Source: Deinococcus radiophilus (GTDB lineage: Bacteria > Deinococcota > Deinococci > Deinococcales > Deinococcaceae). From it: DNA of 64,000 bases. Positions 50,242 through 58,075 of this stretch are shown in pieces (the stretch's first letter is position 1; the number at the start of each line of letters is the position of its first letter). The stretch covers positions 1,135,001 to 1,199,000 of the forward strand of contig NZ_CP086380.1 in the NCBI RefSeq assembly GCF_020889625.1, read 5' to 3'. The notes below the pieces were generated by a model. It was not told the DNA's origin, made no database searches, and was given only the letters and a program-made list of their open reading frames with translations. A program made the translations under genes and the position numbers.

Positions 50242-50611
50242 AATCTTCTAGGCGAATTTGCAGCAGTTCCACCGAGCGACCATCCGGATCACGCACAAAG
50301 GCCATCAAGCGGCCACCGGGACTGGGCTGCAATGGGCGGCTGAGTGTGTGTCCGGCAGCCTGCAGCCGACCCACCAACTCCGTCAGGTCGGGCACTTCAA
50401 GGGCCAAGTGTTCAGCCCAGTGAGCATGTGGAACTGGAGCCTCACCGGTGATCTGGAACAACTGCAATTTGCCATTCCCCAGGTCCAGCACCGCTCGGTC
50501 ATAGCCTTCACTGGTCTGTACGCGGCGAATCACCTCAGCTCCCAGCAGGGCGTAAAAGTCCAGGGTGCGTTCCAGATCGGTGGTCAGGAAAGAAACATGC
50601 TTGAAGATCAT
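50240..50611 (-). CDS. VOC-family (glyoxalase-like) protein
   Basis: A 123-residue vicinal-oxygen-chelate protein. It has FKHVSFLTTDLERTLDFYAL at the N-terminus, with a metal-binding His early, and MAFVRDPDGRSVELLQ at the C-terminus, with the usual Glu ligand. It resembles lactoylglutathione-lyase-like proteins, but the substrate is not evident. TAGTCT is 6 nt before the ATG on the minus strand. Confidence 0.85.
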   Translation of the reverse strand: MIFKHVSFLTTDLERTLDFYALLGAEVIRRVQTSEGYDRAVLDLGNGKLQLFQITGEAPVPHAHWAEHLALEVPDLTELVGRLQAAGHTLSRPLQPSPGGRLMAFVRDPDGRSVELLQIRLED

Positions 50612-50681
50612 CTGTCCAGACTAGTGCAGCCGGGAAAATCGTCCCCCAGGCGCAGGCCGGGGGCATGCGACAATAGATGCC

Positions 50682-51560
50682 ATGACCGATCCCAAGACCG
50701 ATCCATCCGTTCCTGAGACTCAGGGCGCTCCCAGCACCACCCTACAGGGAGCCGAAGGCGCTCCGCCCATGCAACCCAGTGGCCCGGCCGTCGCCGCCCG
50801 CAAAGGCCGGGGCCGCATGGTGGACCTGGACCCCAGCGGTCAGGTCACGCAGCGAGGGCCGGATCAGCAGATGCGCCAGTTCCTGCACTACGCCTTTTAC
50901 AAGCTGGACCCGGCCTTTCGCCGTCTCCCCCAAGCCGAGCGTGAAGAGATCAAGTCCGAATTTCTGGGGGCCGTGCAGGGCTGGACCGAAGACGCCCCGC
51001 GTGAGAAGGGACTGATTCAGCGTACCTACTCGCTGGTCGGCGTGCGCGGCGACACTGATTTCATGCTGTGGCGCATCGCCTTTGACCCTGCCGACTTTCA
51101 GGAGGCCCAGGCCCGGCTGAACCGCACCCGCCTGATGGGTTACCTGACCCAGCCCTACAGCTACCTGAGCATGCAAAAGCGTAGCCAGTATGTGGTCCGC
51201 ATTGAAGGCAGCGGTCACGGCCTGGAAATGCTGCCCGGCAAGGGCAAATACCTGTTCATCTATCCCTTCGTCAAAAAGCGGGAGTGGTACGACCTGACCC
51301 CTTACTCCCGCCAGGGCATGATGGACGAGCACATCTACGCCTCCGAGCCGTTCAAGGGCGTGCGGATCAACACCAGCTACTCCTACGGCATTGACGATCA
51401 GGAATTCGTGGTGGCCTTTGACAGCGACTACCCCCAGGAATTCGTGGACCTGGTTCACCGCCTACGCTACACCGAGGCCAGCAACTACACCTTGCAGGAC
51501 ACGCCCATGTTCACATGCCTCCGTAAGGAGATGGAGGAGCTGCTGGACGATCTGGCCTAA
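50682..51560 (+). CDS. hemQ: Coproheme decarboxylase (HemQ, chlorite-dismutase family)
   Basis: Converts coproheme III to haem b in the coproporphyrin-dependent haem pathway used by Gram-positives and Deinococci. The 292-residue protein has a disordered N-terminal extension of about 60 residues, then the family domain. GLIQRTYSLVGVRGDTDFML holds the catalytic Tyr, and KKREWYDLTPYSRQGMMDEH holds the proximal haem His region. YGIDDQEFVVAFDSDYPQEF completes the fold. ACAATA is 6 nt before the ATG and may be a variant -10. No other haem gene is adjacent. Confidence 0.92.
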   Translation: MTDPKTDPSVPETQGAPSTTLQGAEGAPPMQPSGPAVAARKGRGRMVDLDPSGQVTQRGPDQQMRQFLHYAFYKLDPAFRRLPQAEREEIKSEFLGAVQGWTEDAPREKGLIQRTYSLVGVRGDTDFMLWRIAFDPADFQEAQARLNRTRLMGYLTQPYSYLSMQKRSQYVVRIEGSGHGLEMLPGKGKYLFIYPFVKKREWYDLTPYSRQGMMDEHIYASEPFKGVRINTSYSYGIDDQEFVVAFDSDYPQEFVDLVHRLRYTEASNYTLQDTPMFTCLRKEMEELLDDLA

Positions 51561-51579
51561 GCTTTCCGGTCTCACCTCA

Positions 51580-51616
51580 CCAGCAGGCTGCGTCAGCAGT
51601 GGCCTGCTGGTTTTTT
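51580..51616 (+). terminator. Terminator of hemQ
   Basis: CCAGCAGGC (51580-51588) pairs with GCCTGCTGG (51602-51610), and TTTTTT follows. Confidence 0.92.
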
Positions 51617-51627
51617 GTGCAGCACCA

Positions 51628-51655
51628 CCAAAAAGCCGCCCCGAAGAGGCGGCCT
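51628..51655 (-). terminator. Terminator of the first peptide-binding protein gene
   Basis: On the minus strand GGCCGCC and GGCGGC (51648-51653 with 51635-51640) form the stem, followed by TTTTT. It sits back to back with the hemQ terminator. Confidence 0.88.
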
Positions 51656-51694
51656 TGTGGTTTCTAGAACAGTGTCTAGGAAGTGAGTAAAAGC

Positions 51695-53533
51695 TTATTC
51701 GGTCTTGCTCAGGTCCCTGATGAGCCAGCCGCCAGCGCGCATCTGGTTGCGGGTTTCCAGGGTGCGGCCCTGGACGTTGTTGGGGGTCGCCATGATGCCG
51801 ATAGCATTGGGCAGAATGATGTAGTAATTCTCGGCCGCAGCCTTGTTGGCAATCTGGCTGTACAGCGCCTTACGCTCGGCCTCATCAATGGTGCTGCGGG
51901 CTTCGTCAATCCAGCCGTCAATTTCAGGATCACTGATGTGCGTGCGGGGAGCGTAGTAACCCTCGGAGTGGTACATGGTGTGAACAAAGTTGTCGGGGTC
52001 GGCGTAGTCAGGAGCCCAGCCGCCGTACACCATTGCTTCCACGTTGGAGCTGTCGATGATTTCGCTCCAGGGCTTGGTCACGATATTGACGCGGAACTTG
52101 GGGTTCATCTGCTCAATATTGGCCTTGAGGATTTCCATGGCCGTTTGCAGGGTCGGAGCATTTTCCTGGATCGCAGCATTCAAGGTGAAGCCGTTTTCCC
52201 AAGCGGCGCCACCGTGGGCCGCTTCACAGGCCGCCTGTGCACCTTCCAAGTCAACACTCTGGTAAGGCACGCTCTCGTCGTAGCCCAGGAAGGACTTGGG
52301 CAGCAGGAAGTTCATCTTCTCGCCCTTACCGCGCTGCACCTGTTCAATGTAGGCGTCTGAGTCGAACGCTTTGACGAAGCACTCACGCATCTGAGCATCA
52401 GCAAAGAAGTTGGTGGGTACGCCGTCGCCCCAGTTCCCGGAACCGATGTTCTGGCTACCTTCCAGGTCCTGGTTCATAATCAGACCACGTGCAGAAAGAT
52501 CGGTCGTCGTGTCCATCACACTAATGCCGGGCTGACCTGCAATTTGGGTTTCAACCACTTCACGGCTGCCTGCATCAATCAGATCGGCATCACCGCTCAG
52601 CAGAGCCTGAATGCGGCTGGAATCTTCAGGCACAATCTGTCGCACCCAGTTTTTGATGGCTGGAGCACCACCCCAGTAGTCTTCAAAAGCAGTCAGGGTG
52701 GTGTTGGTCGCATCAGAGGAAGCCAGGCGGTAAGCGCCGGTACCACTGGCGTCCTTGGACAGGGCGCTGCCGGACAGGTCTACACCAACCCAGTCGGCCA
52801 TGGTGTCACCCGTGCCGTCCCACTCGCCGATTTCGATGGCGTGCTTGCTGTCCACGATGCTCTGACCGGTGTAGGCCAGCTTGGACAGGAAGGCGGGGTC
52901 GGTCTTGGGCAGGGTGAAGACCAGGGTTTCACCATCACACTGCACAGCGTTGTCGATGCGCTCCCAGGTGACCGTATCGTCGTCGTTGGCGTTCGCGCCC
53001 GTTCCCAGCAGCGACTCAGCAAAGAACCAGTTACCCGACTCGGCGGAGTTGGTGACCAAGTTGCGCTGGAAGGTGTACTCGGCGTCGGCACAAGTCATGG
53101 TGTTGCCGCTGTGGAACTTGACATCCGGGCGCAGGGTAAAGCGGTACTCGGTGCCGTCTGCGTTGGCTTCCCACTCGGTCGCCAGCAGGCCTTCCAGATC
53201 GGTCAGTGAGGAGCCCTTGTAAGCCACCAGGGTTTCATACACGTTTTCCAGCACTGCGCCGCTGGCAGTGTCATAGGTATTGCCAGGGTCCAGGGTCGGC
53301 AGGTCAGAGCTGGCCATGTAAACATAGTTTTCCTTACCAGTCTTGCTACCGCCGCCTTCAGTCACCGCATTGGTGGCTTCAGGAGTCGCCGTCTCAGTGG
53401 TTTCGGTCGTCTCAGTGGTTTGCGTGGTGGTTTCGCCAGCATCAGTGGTGGTCTCGGTGGTCGTCTGCGTGGTGTCGTTGCAGGCGGCCAGCATCAGGGC
53501 CAGGGTGGTCAGCAGAATGGCAGGTTTCTTCAT
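51695..53533 (-). CDS. Oligopeptide ABC transporter substrate-binding lipoprotein (copy 1)
   Basis: A 612-residue extracytoplasmic solute-binding protein of family 5 (OppA/DppA type). The lipobox LAAC at residues 15-18 anchors it as a lipoprotein. A low-complexity Thr/Glu-rich linker (about 20-65) leads to the binding domain, which starts [13 protein letters not shown] and includes [19 protein letters not shown] and [23 protein letters not shown] precedes the ATG. It is a clear paralogue of the next gene upstream, sharing long near-identical stretches (for example [17 protein letters not shown]). No permease or ATPase gene is adjacent. Confidence 0.93.
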   Translation of the reverse strand: MKKPAILLTTLALMLAACNDTTQTTTETTTDAGETTTQTTETTETTETATPEATNAVTEGGGSKTGKENYVYMASSDLPTLDPGNTYDTASGAVLENVYETLVAYKGSSLTDLEGLLATEWEANADGTEYRFTLRPDVKFHSGNTMTCADAEYTFQRNLVTNSAESGNWFFAESLLGTGANANDDDTVTWERIDNAVQCDGETLVFTLPKTDPAFLSKLAYTGQSIVDSKHAIEIGEWDGTGDTMADWVGVDLSGSALSKDASGTGAYRLASSDATNTTLTAFEDYWGGAPAIKNWVRQIVPEDSSRIQALLSGDADLIDAGSREVVETQIAGQPGISVMDTTTDLSARGLIMNQDLEGSQNIGSGNWGDGVPTNFFADAQMRECFVKAFDSDAYIEQVQRGKGEKMNFLLPKSFLGYDESVPYQSVDLEGAQAACEAAHGGAAWENGFTLNAAIQENAPTLQTAMEILKANIEQMNPKFRVNIVTKPWSEIIDSSNVEAMVYGGWAPDYADPDNFVHTMYHSEGYYAPRTHISDPEIDGWIDEARSTIDEAERKALYSQIANKAAAENYYIILPNAIGIMATPNNVQGRTLETRNQMRAGGWLIRDLSKTE

Positions 53534-53911
53534 TGAATCTCTCCTAGGGGGGGGGTCGGTTCAGCCGTCTATCTAGGCAGCTGCTTGCCTCGCATCAAGT
53601 CGGAACACTGGCAGTACAGAACGAGGCACACATGACTGCGGCCCCAGATGAGAACTGGATCTGCTCAAACTTCAGCATTCCTGACTGATGTGTCACAATA
53701 CACCCGCAGTTTTGGTTTGGCTAGTGACAAATACAAAAACAGGGTGCCAGCGGGGGTGTTCTCATCCTTATCTTGGCTCAGGTTCATCTGATTGCGGGTA
53801 CAGCCATTAGAGGGGCTTTCCGTTAAACCGACTTTAAAGGTACCGGGGTGAAACGGCCCTCCAGCGTGCATATACCAGAGAGATTGACACGGCGTTGCAC
53901 ACAGAGCAAGC
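53534..53911 (-). promoter_or_regulatory. Intergenic region between the two peptide-binding genes
   Basis: A 378-bp, relatively AT-rich gap holding the promoter of copy 1. TGTCAC (53691-53696) and GTGACA (53724-53729) form an inverted repeat across 27 nt. A short open frame on the minus strand here has no ribosome-binding site and was not called. Confidence 0.35.
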
Positions 53912-53943
53912 AAATAAAACCCGCCCAGCACGTAGCCGGGCGA
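53912..53943 (-). terminator. Terminator of the second peptide-binding protein gene
   Basis: On the minus strand CGCCC pairs with GGGCG (53942-53938 with 53926-53922), followed by GGTTTTATTTG. It separates the two paralogues, so copy 1 needs its own promoter. Confidence 0.75.
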
Positions 53944-53986
53944 GATTTGGTGAAATCCGAGCAGCAGAGTGTTGCACTCCGGTTGC

Positions 53987-55819
53987 TTATTGGGTCTTGC
54001 TCATGTCTTTCCAGTAGGTGCCGAACAGCGGGTTGTCGAACTCTGCACCGTAGCCTTCCAGGTTCGTGTGGTAAGCATTGATACCCAGACCAGTAGGAAT
54101 ATGGATGAAATAGGCCTTGTCCTTGGTGTACTGCGCGATCTGGCTGTACAGTTCTACACGGCGGTCTTCGTCAATGGTGGAGCGGGCCTCGTCAATCAGG
54201 GCATCCAGCTCAGGATCGCTCAGGCCACCACGCGGGGCATAGTAACCGTCGGTGTGGTAGAAGGTGTGGATGAAGTTATCCGGGTCGGCGTAGTCCGGTG
54301 CCCAGCCCACGTAAACCATCGCCTCTTTGTTGGTGGCGTCAATGATGTCGCTCCACTGTTTGCCGACCAGGTTCACCTTGAACTTGGGGTTCATGGCTTC
54401 GATGTTCTGCTTGAGGATCTCCAGCGCCGTCTGCATGCTCTTACTGCCTTCGCGGTAAGCGGCATTCAGGGTAAAGCCGTTTTCCCAGGCGGCGCCATCA
54501 TGGGCGGCTTGGCAGAACTCTTCGGCCTGTGCCAGGTCAAACTGCTGTGGCTCGATGCTGTCGTCATAGCCCAGGAAGGACTTGGGCAACAGCACGTTCA
54601 GCTGCTCGCCTTTGCCGCGCTGCACCTGCGCGATATAGGTGGGAGCGTCGAAAGCGTAAACGAAGCACTTCCGCATGTTTTCGTCCTGGAAGAAGTTGGT
54701 CGGAATCCCGTCCCCCCAGGTGCCGGAGCCGATGTTGGTGCTGCCTTCCAGCTGCTGGTTCATGGTAAAGCCGTAAGCGCCCAGGTTGGTAATATTGTCG
54801 TAAATCTCGACCCCTGGCTGACCAGCCACCTGCGTTTCCACCACTTCGCGTGAAGGGAACTCGACCAAGTCCGCATCACCGCTCAGGAAAGCCTGGATGC
54901 GGCTGGACTCTTCAGGCACCAGCTGGCGCACCACGTTCTTGATGGACGGCGCGCCACCCCAGTAATCTTCGAACGCTTCCATGGAGATGGTGTTGGCGTC
55001 GTTGCTCACCAAGCGGTAAGCGCCGGTGCCACTGGGGCCCTGAGCCAGCGGGCTGCCGGTGATGTCCACCCCGACGGCGTCCTTCCAGGTGTCACCCGTA
55101 CCGTCCCACTCGCCGATTTCAATGGCGTGCTGGCTGTCCACGATGGCCTGGCCGTAGTAGGCCAGTTTGGACAGGAAGGCCGGGTCAGCTTTGGGCAGGG
55201 TGAAGACCAGGGTTTCGCCGTCACACTGCACGGCGTTGTCAATGCGCTCCCAGGTGATGGTGTCGTCGTCGTTGGCGTTGGCACCGGTGCCCAGCAGCGA
55301 CTCGGCAATAAACCAGTTGCCCGAATCCGCAGTGTTGGTGACCAGGTTGCGCTGGAAGGTGTACTCGGCGTCGGCGCAGGTCATGATGTTGCCGCTGTGG
55401 AAGGGCACGTTCTCGCGCAGGGTAAAGCGGTACTCGGTGCCGTCCTCGTTGCCTTCCCACTCGGTGGCCAGTACGCCTTCAAGTTCGGTCAGCGAAGTGC
55501 CGCTGTAAGTCAGCAGCGTTTCGTACATGTTCTTGACGAACAGGCCGCTCTGGGTGTCGTAGGTGGTGCCGGGGTCCAGGGTCGGAATATCGGCGCTCTC
55601 CTGAATCACCAAAGTGTCTTTACCGGTTTTGGAACCGCCACCTGCCGCAGTGGTGCCTTCAGCAGCGCCCTCGGTGGTGCTTTCGGTGGTTTCCGTCGTG
55701 GTTTCGGTGGTCTCCGTGGTGGCTTCGCCAGCCTCGGTGGTGGTGTCCGTCGTGGTGGTGTCGTTACAGGCGGCCAGCATCAGGGCCAGGGTCGTCAGCA
55801 GGATGGCAGATTTTTTCAT
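53987..55819 (-). CDS. Oligopeptide ABC transporter substrate-binding lipoprotein (copy 2)
   Basis: A 610-residue family 5 solute-binding lipoprotein, the upstream partner of the tandem pair. Lipobox LAAC is at residues 15-18, followed by a Thr/Glu linker (TTTTDTTTEAGEATTETTET) and the binding domain ([53 protein letters not shown]). Most of the domain aligns without gaps to copy 1. AAGGAG lies 7 nt before ATG 55819; 27 upstream in-frame codons are rejected. A promoter with a palindrome lies upstream. Confidence 0.93.
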   Translation of the reverse strand: MKKSAILLTTLALMLAACNDTTTTDTTTEAGEATTETTETTTETTESTTEGAAEGTTAAGGGSKTGKDTLVIQESADIPTLDPGTTYDTQSGLFVKNMYETLLTYSGTSLTELEGVLATEWEGNEDGTEYRFTLRENVPFHSGNIMTCADAEYTFQRNLVTNTADSGNWFIAESLLGTGANANDDDTITWERIDNAVQCDGETLVFTLPKADPAFLSKLAYYGQAIVDSQHAIEIGEWDGTGDTWKDAVGVDITGSPLAQGPSGTGAYRLVSNDANTISMEAFEDYWGGAPSIKNVVRQLVPEESSRIQAFLSGDADLVEFPSREVVETQVAGQPGVEIYDNITNLGAYGFTMNQQLEGSTNIGSGTWGDGIPTNFFQDENMRKCFVYAFDAPTYIAQVQRGKGEQLNVLLPKSFLGYDDSIEPQQFDLAQAEEFCQAAHDGAAWENGFTLNAAYREGSKSMQTALEILKQNIEAMNPKFKVNLVGKQWSDIIDATNKEAMVYVGWAPDYADPDNFIHTFYHTDGYYAPRGGLSDPELDALIDEARSTIDEDRRVELYSQIAQYTKDKAYFIHIPTGLGINAYHTNLEGYGAEFDNPLFGTYWKDMSKTQ

Positions 55820-55856
55820 GGTTTCTCCTTGTGGGACTGGGAATAAGATCTGCATG

Positions 55857-55887
55857 AGTATACACACAAATTTGTAAAGGGTGTCAA
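55857..55887 (-). promoter_or_regulatory. Promoter with palindromic operator for copy 2
   Basis: On the minus strand TTGACA (55887-55882) is followed after 19 nt by TATACT (55862-55857); a 17-nt spacing gives TGTATA instead. The spacer contains the perfect 10-bp palindrome ACAAATTTGT (55866-55875), a natural repressor position. Confidence 0.6.
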
Positions 55888-55922
55888 CTGCCTGGGCCAA
55901 GGGCCATACGAGAGGCAGTTAA

Positions 55923-55971
55923 GGCTGGATCCATCCCTCTATTTATGTCATTTGACAGAATATGTCCAGCC
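55923..55971. promoter_or_regulatory. Nested palindromes between copy 2 and hslO
   Basis: TGTCA-TT-TGACA (55946-55957) is a perfect inverted repeat. It lies within a larger one, GGCTGGA (55923-55929) and TCCAGCC (55965-55971). It is upstream of the copy 2 promoter and may be an activator or repressor site. The remainder of 55972-56090 shows no gene. Confidence 0.4.
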
Positions 55972-56091
55972 AGGAATAGAATAGTCATGAGTGGCAATTG
56001 AAGGTGAAAATGATCGGCGTAGGCCCTCGTGAGAAAGATGAAGTCCTGTAGTAGGTCTGTGCGTGACACGGGGACAGCGGAGCCACAACTG

Positions 56092-56133
56092 ACGGCCCTG
56101 GCACGGTTGTCGGGCAGGGCCGTGCATTACCCT
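56092..56133 (+). promoter_or_regulatory. hslO promoter with upstream palindrome
   Basis: TACCCT (56128-56133) lies 6 nt before the hslO start. Just upstream, ACGGCCCTG (56092-56100) and CAGGGCCGT (56115-56123) form a perfect 9-bp inverted repeat across the -35 area. If transcription begins at the ATG, this is DNA only and so more likely a protein site than an RNA hairpin. Confidence 0.5.
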
Positions 56134-56139
56134 TGACCT

Positions 56140-57084
56140 ATGACCGATTCCTCTGTTTCTCAGTCCTACCTGCTGCGCGGGATTGCCGCTCAAGGCACCC
56201 TGCGCGTGGTGGCACTGGACGGTACCCAGATCACCGAAGAAGCCCGGCTCCGCCATGAGCTGAGCAAGACAGCTACCGCCGCGCTGGGCCGCACCCTGAT
56301 GGGCGCTGCACTCCTGGCTGTCGTGCTGGGCAAAAACGCCGGGAGCCGCGTGGCGGTCCGCATTCAGGGCGGCGGCCCTATCGGCTGGGTGGTGGCCGAA
56401 GGTACGGCTGGCGGCGATGTGCGCGGTGAACATCAAAGCGGCAGTGTGCGCGGATACGTGCATCAACCCGGCGCAGACCTGCCCGTGCGCGAAAGCGACG
56501 GCAAACTGGATGTGGGCGGCCTGGTCGGTAAAGACGGCGAACTGGCCGTCACCCGCCTGCTGGAAAATGCTGAACCCTGGACCGGCAGTGTAGAACTGGT
56601 CAGTGGTGAGATCGCCGAGGACCTAAGCACGTATCTGGGCAAATCCGAGCAGATTCCCAATGCTCTGCTGTTGGGCGTCTACGAAGAAGGCGGGCGGGTG
56701 GCCCTGGCCGGTGGACTGCTGATTCAGGCCATGCCCGGCGTGAGCGACGAAACCCTGTCCCGCCTAGAAGAGAACCTGGGCCAGGTCGGACAACTGACCA
56801 CCTCGATGCGCGAAGTGGGTCTGCTGGGGACCATCCAGCGGGCACTGGAAGGCCTAGACCCCCAACTGGGGGCCGACGCCGAGCCTTGGCACTTTGCCTG
56901 CCGCTGCTCGCGCGAACGGGCGGCCAGCAGCCTGATGTTTTTCGATGAAACCGAGCGTCAGGACATGCAAAACCAAGGCGGCCAGGAAGTGGTCTGCCAC
57001 TGGTGCAACGAGAAGTATTTCTTTCAGCCCGAAGAAATTGCCGGGCTGGAGCTAGAAGATGCAGCGGACTCGGCGCAAGCCTAG
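56140..57084 (+). CDS. hslO: Redox-regulated chaperone Hsp33
   Basis: A cytoplasmic holdase activated by oxidation. The 314-residue protein has the N-terminal core ([20 protein letters not shown]) and the C-terminal zinc switch CRCS and CHWC, where four cysteines bind zinc when reduced and form disulfides under oxidative stress. [18 protein letters not shown] is the usual middle block. TACCCT lies 6 nt upstream, suggesting a leaderless message. A bidirectional terminator follows. Confidence 0.96.
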   Translation: MTDSSVSQSYLLRGIAAQGTLRVVALDGTQITEEARLRHELSKTATAALGRTLMGAALLAVVLGKNAGSRVAVRIQGGGPIGWVVAEGTAGGDVRGEHQSGSVRGYVHQPGADLPVRESDGKLDVGGLVGKDGELAVTRLLENAEPWTGSVELVSGEIAEDLSTYLGKSEQIPNALLLGVYEEGGRVALAGGLLIQAMPGVSDETLSRLEENLGQVGQLTTSMREVGLLGTIQRALEGLDPQLGADAEPWHFACRCSRERAASSLMFFDETERQDMQNQGGQEVVCHWCNEKYFFQPEEIAGLELEDAADSAQA

Positions 57085-57101
57085 ATAGCCCAAGCAACAT
57101 G

Positions 57102-57162
57102 AAAGTAAGAAGGCGGCCGGCGAATTGGGAGGTGTTTCCCGTTGCCTGCCTTCTTACTTTTT
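57102..57162. terminator. Bidirectional terminator between hslO and pyrF
   Basis: AAAGTAAGAAGGC (57102-57114) pairs perfectly with GCCTTCTTACTTT (57148-57160). The A/T ends provide a U-run in both directions. Confidence 0.85.
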
Positions 57163-57179
57163 ACGGCATCACAGCCTTT

Positions 57180-57986
57180 TTATGGCATTACAGCATTCAA
57201 CTCGTCCCTGAACCCCTGGGCAGCGGCCCGTGCGGCGGCCACATCTAGGCCGTCTGCATACTGCACGCCCCGACTGGCGCTGACCAGGGCGCCGGTGCCA
57301 CCGGGGTGAAAGGCACCCGCCAGGTCACGTGCCTGCGCGCCCTGAGCGCCCAACCCCGGCAGCAGCAGTAAGGCACGCGGCATCAGGCTGCGGAAACGGG
57401 GCAGGTCATCCGGATGGGTGGCTCCGACCACCGCGCCTACACTGGCGTATTCGCCGCCTTCCTCGGCTCCTAAGCGGGCGACCTCGGCAGCTACGCGCTC
57501 GCTGAGGCCCTCACCTTGCAAGTCGGCCTGGTCGGGGTTGGAAGTCTTGACCAGCACGAATACCCCGCCGCCGTGTTCCCGCGCCGCCCCCACGAACGGT
57601 TGCAGCGCGCCAAATCCCAGGAACGGGTTCACCGTCAGGCTGCTGCCTGCGTGCCGCCCGGTCAGCCAGGCCTGCGCATAAGCCTCTGCCGTAGAGCCGA
57701 TGTCACCGCGCTTGGCATCCAGCACGACGGGCAGGCCCAGCGTGCGGGCCGCCGCGCAGACCTCTTCCAGAATCTCCATACCCTGCACGCCCAGCGCCTC
57801 GTAAAAAGCGACCTGCGGCTTGACGGCAGCGGCGTAGGGCGCGGTGGCTTCCAGGACTTCCAGCGTGTGACGGCGCAGATGAGCAGGGTCCCGGTAGTGG
57901 CTCAGGCGCGGGTCCAGGCCCACACATAGGCGGGTATTCAGGGTGCGGGTACGCTCGGTGACAGCGGCAGCAAAGGGGGTGGTCAT
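57180..57986 (-). CDS. pyrF: Orotidine 5'-phosphate decarboxylase, type 2
   Basis: Decarboxylates OMP to UMP. The 268-residue protein belongs to the longer type 2 group. [10 protein letters not shown] is near the start, [12 protein letters not shown] follows, and the catalytic Lys/Asp cluster is in [19 protein letters not shown] 57986 has TACACT 7 nt upstream on the minus strand; 19 in-frame codons upstream run into the divergent M16 promoter and are rejected. Confidence 0.95.
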   Translation of the reverse strand: MTTPFAAAVTERTRTLNTRLCVGLDPRLSHYRDPAHLRRHTLEVLEATAPYAAAVKPQVAFYEALGVQGMEILEEVCAAARTLGLPVVLDAKRGDIGSTAEAYAQAWLTGRHAGSSLTVNPFLGFGALQPFVGAAREHGGGVFVLVKTSNPDQADLQGEGLSERVAAEVARLGAEEGGEYASVGAVVGATHPDDLPRFRSLMPRALLLLPGLGAQGAQARDLAGAFHPGGTGALVSASRGVQYADGLDVAAARAAAQGFRDELNAVMP

Positions 57987-58075
57987 CGGATTTAGTGTAG
58001 TACGGGAACCTTTTTGTGGCTCCCCGGCCACCAGCCACACCATTGCCCTCCCCTGCCAACCTCTACCATGTCAGG

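Noticed and set aside
53665..53931. A short minus-strand frame between the two peptide-binding genes
   Set aside because: It begins inside the terminator stem, lacks a ribosome-binding site and is not coding-like.
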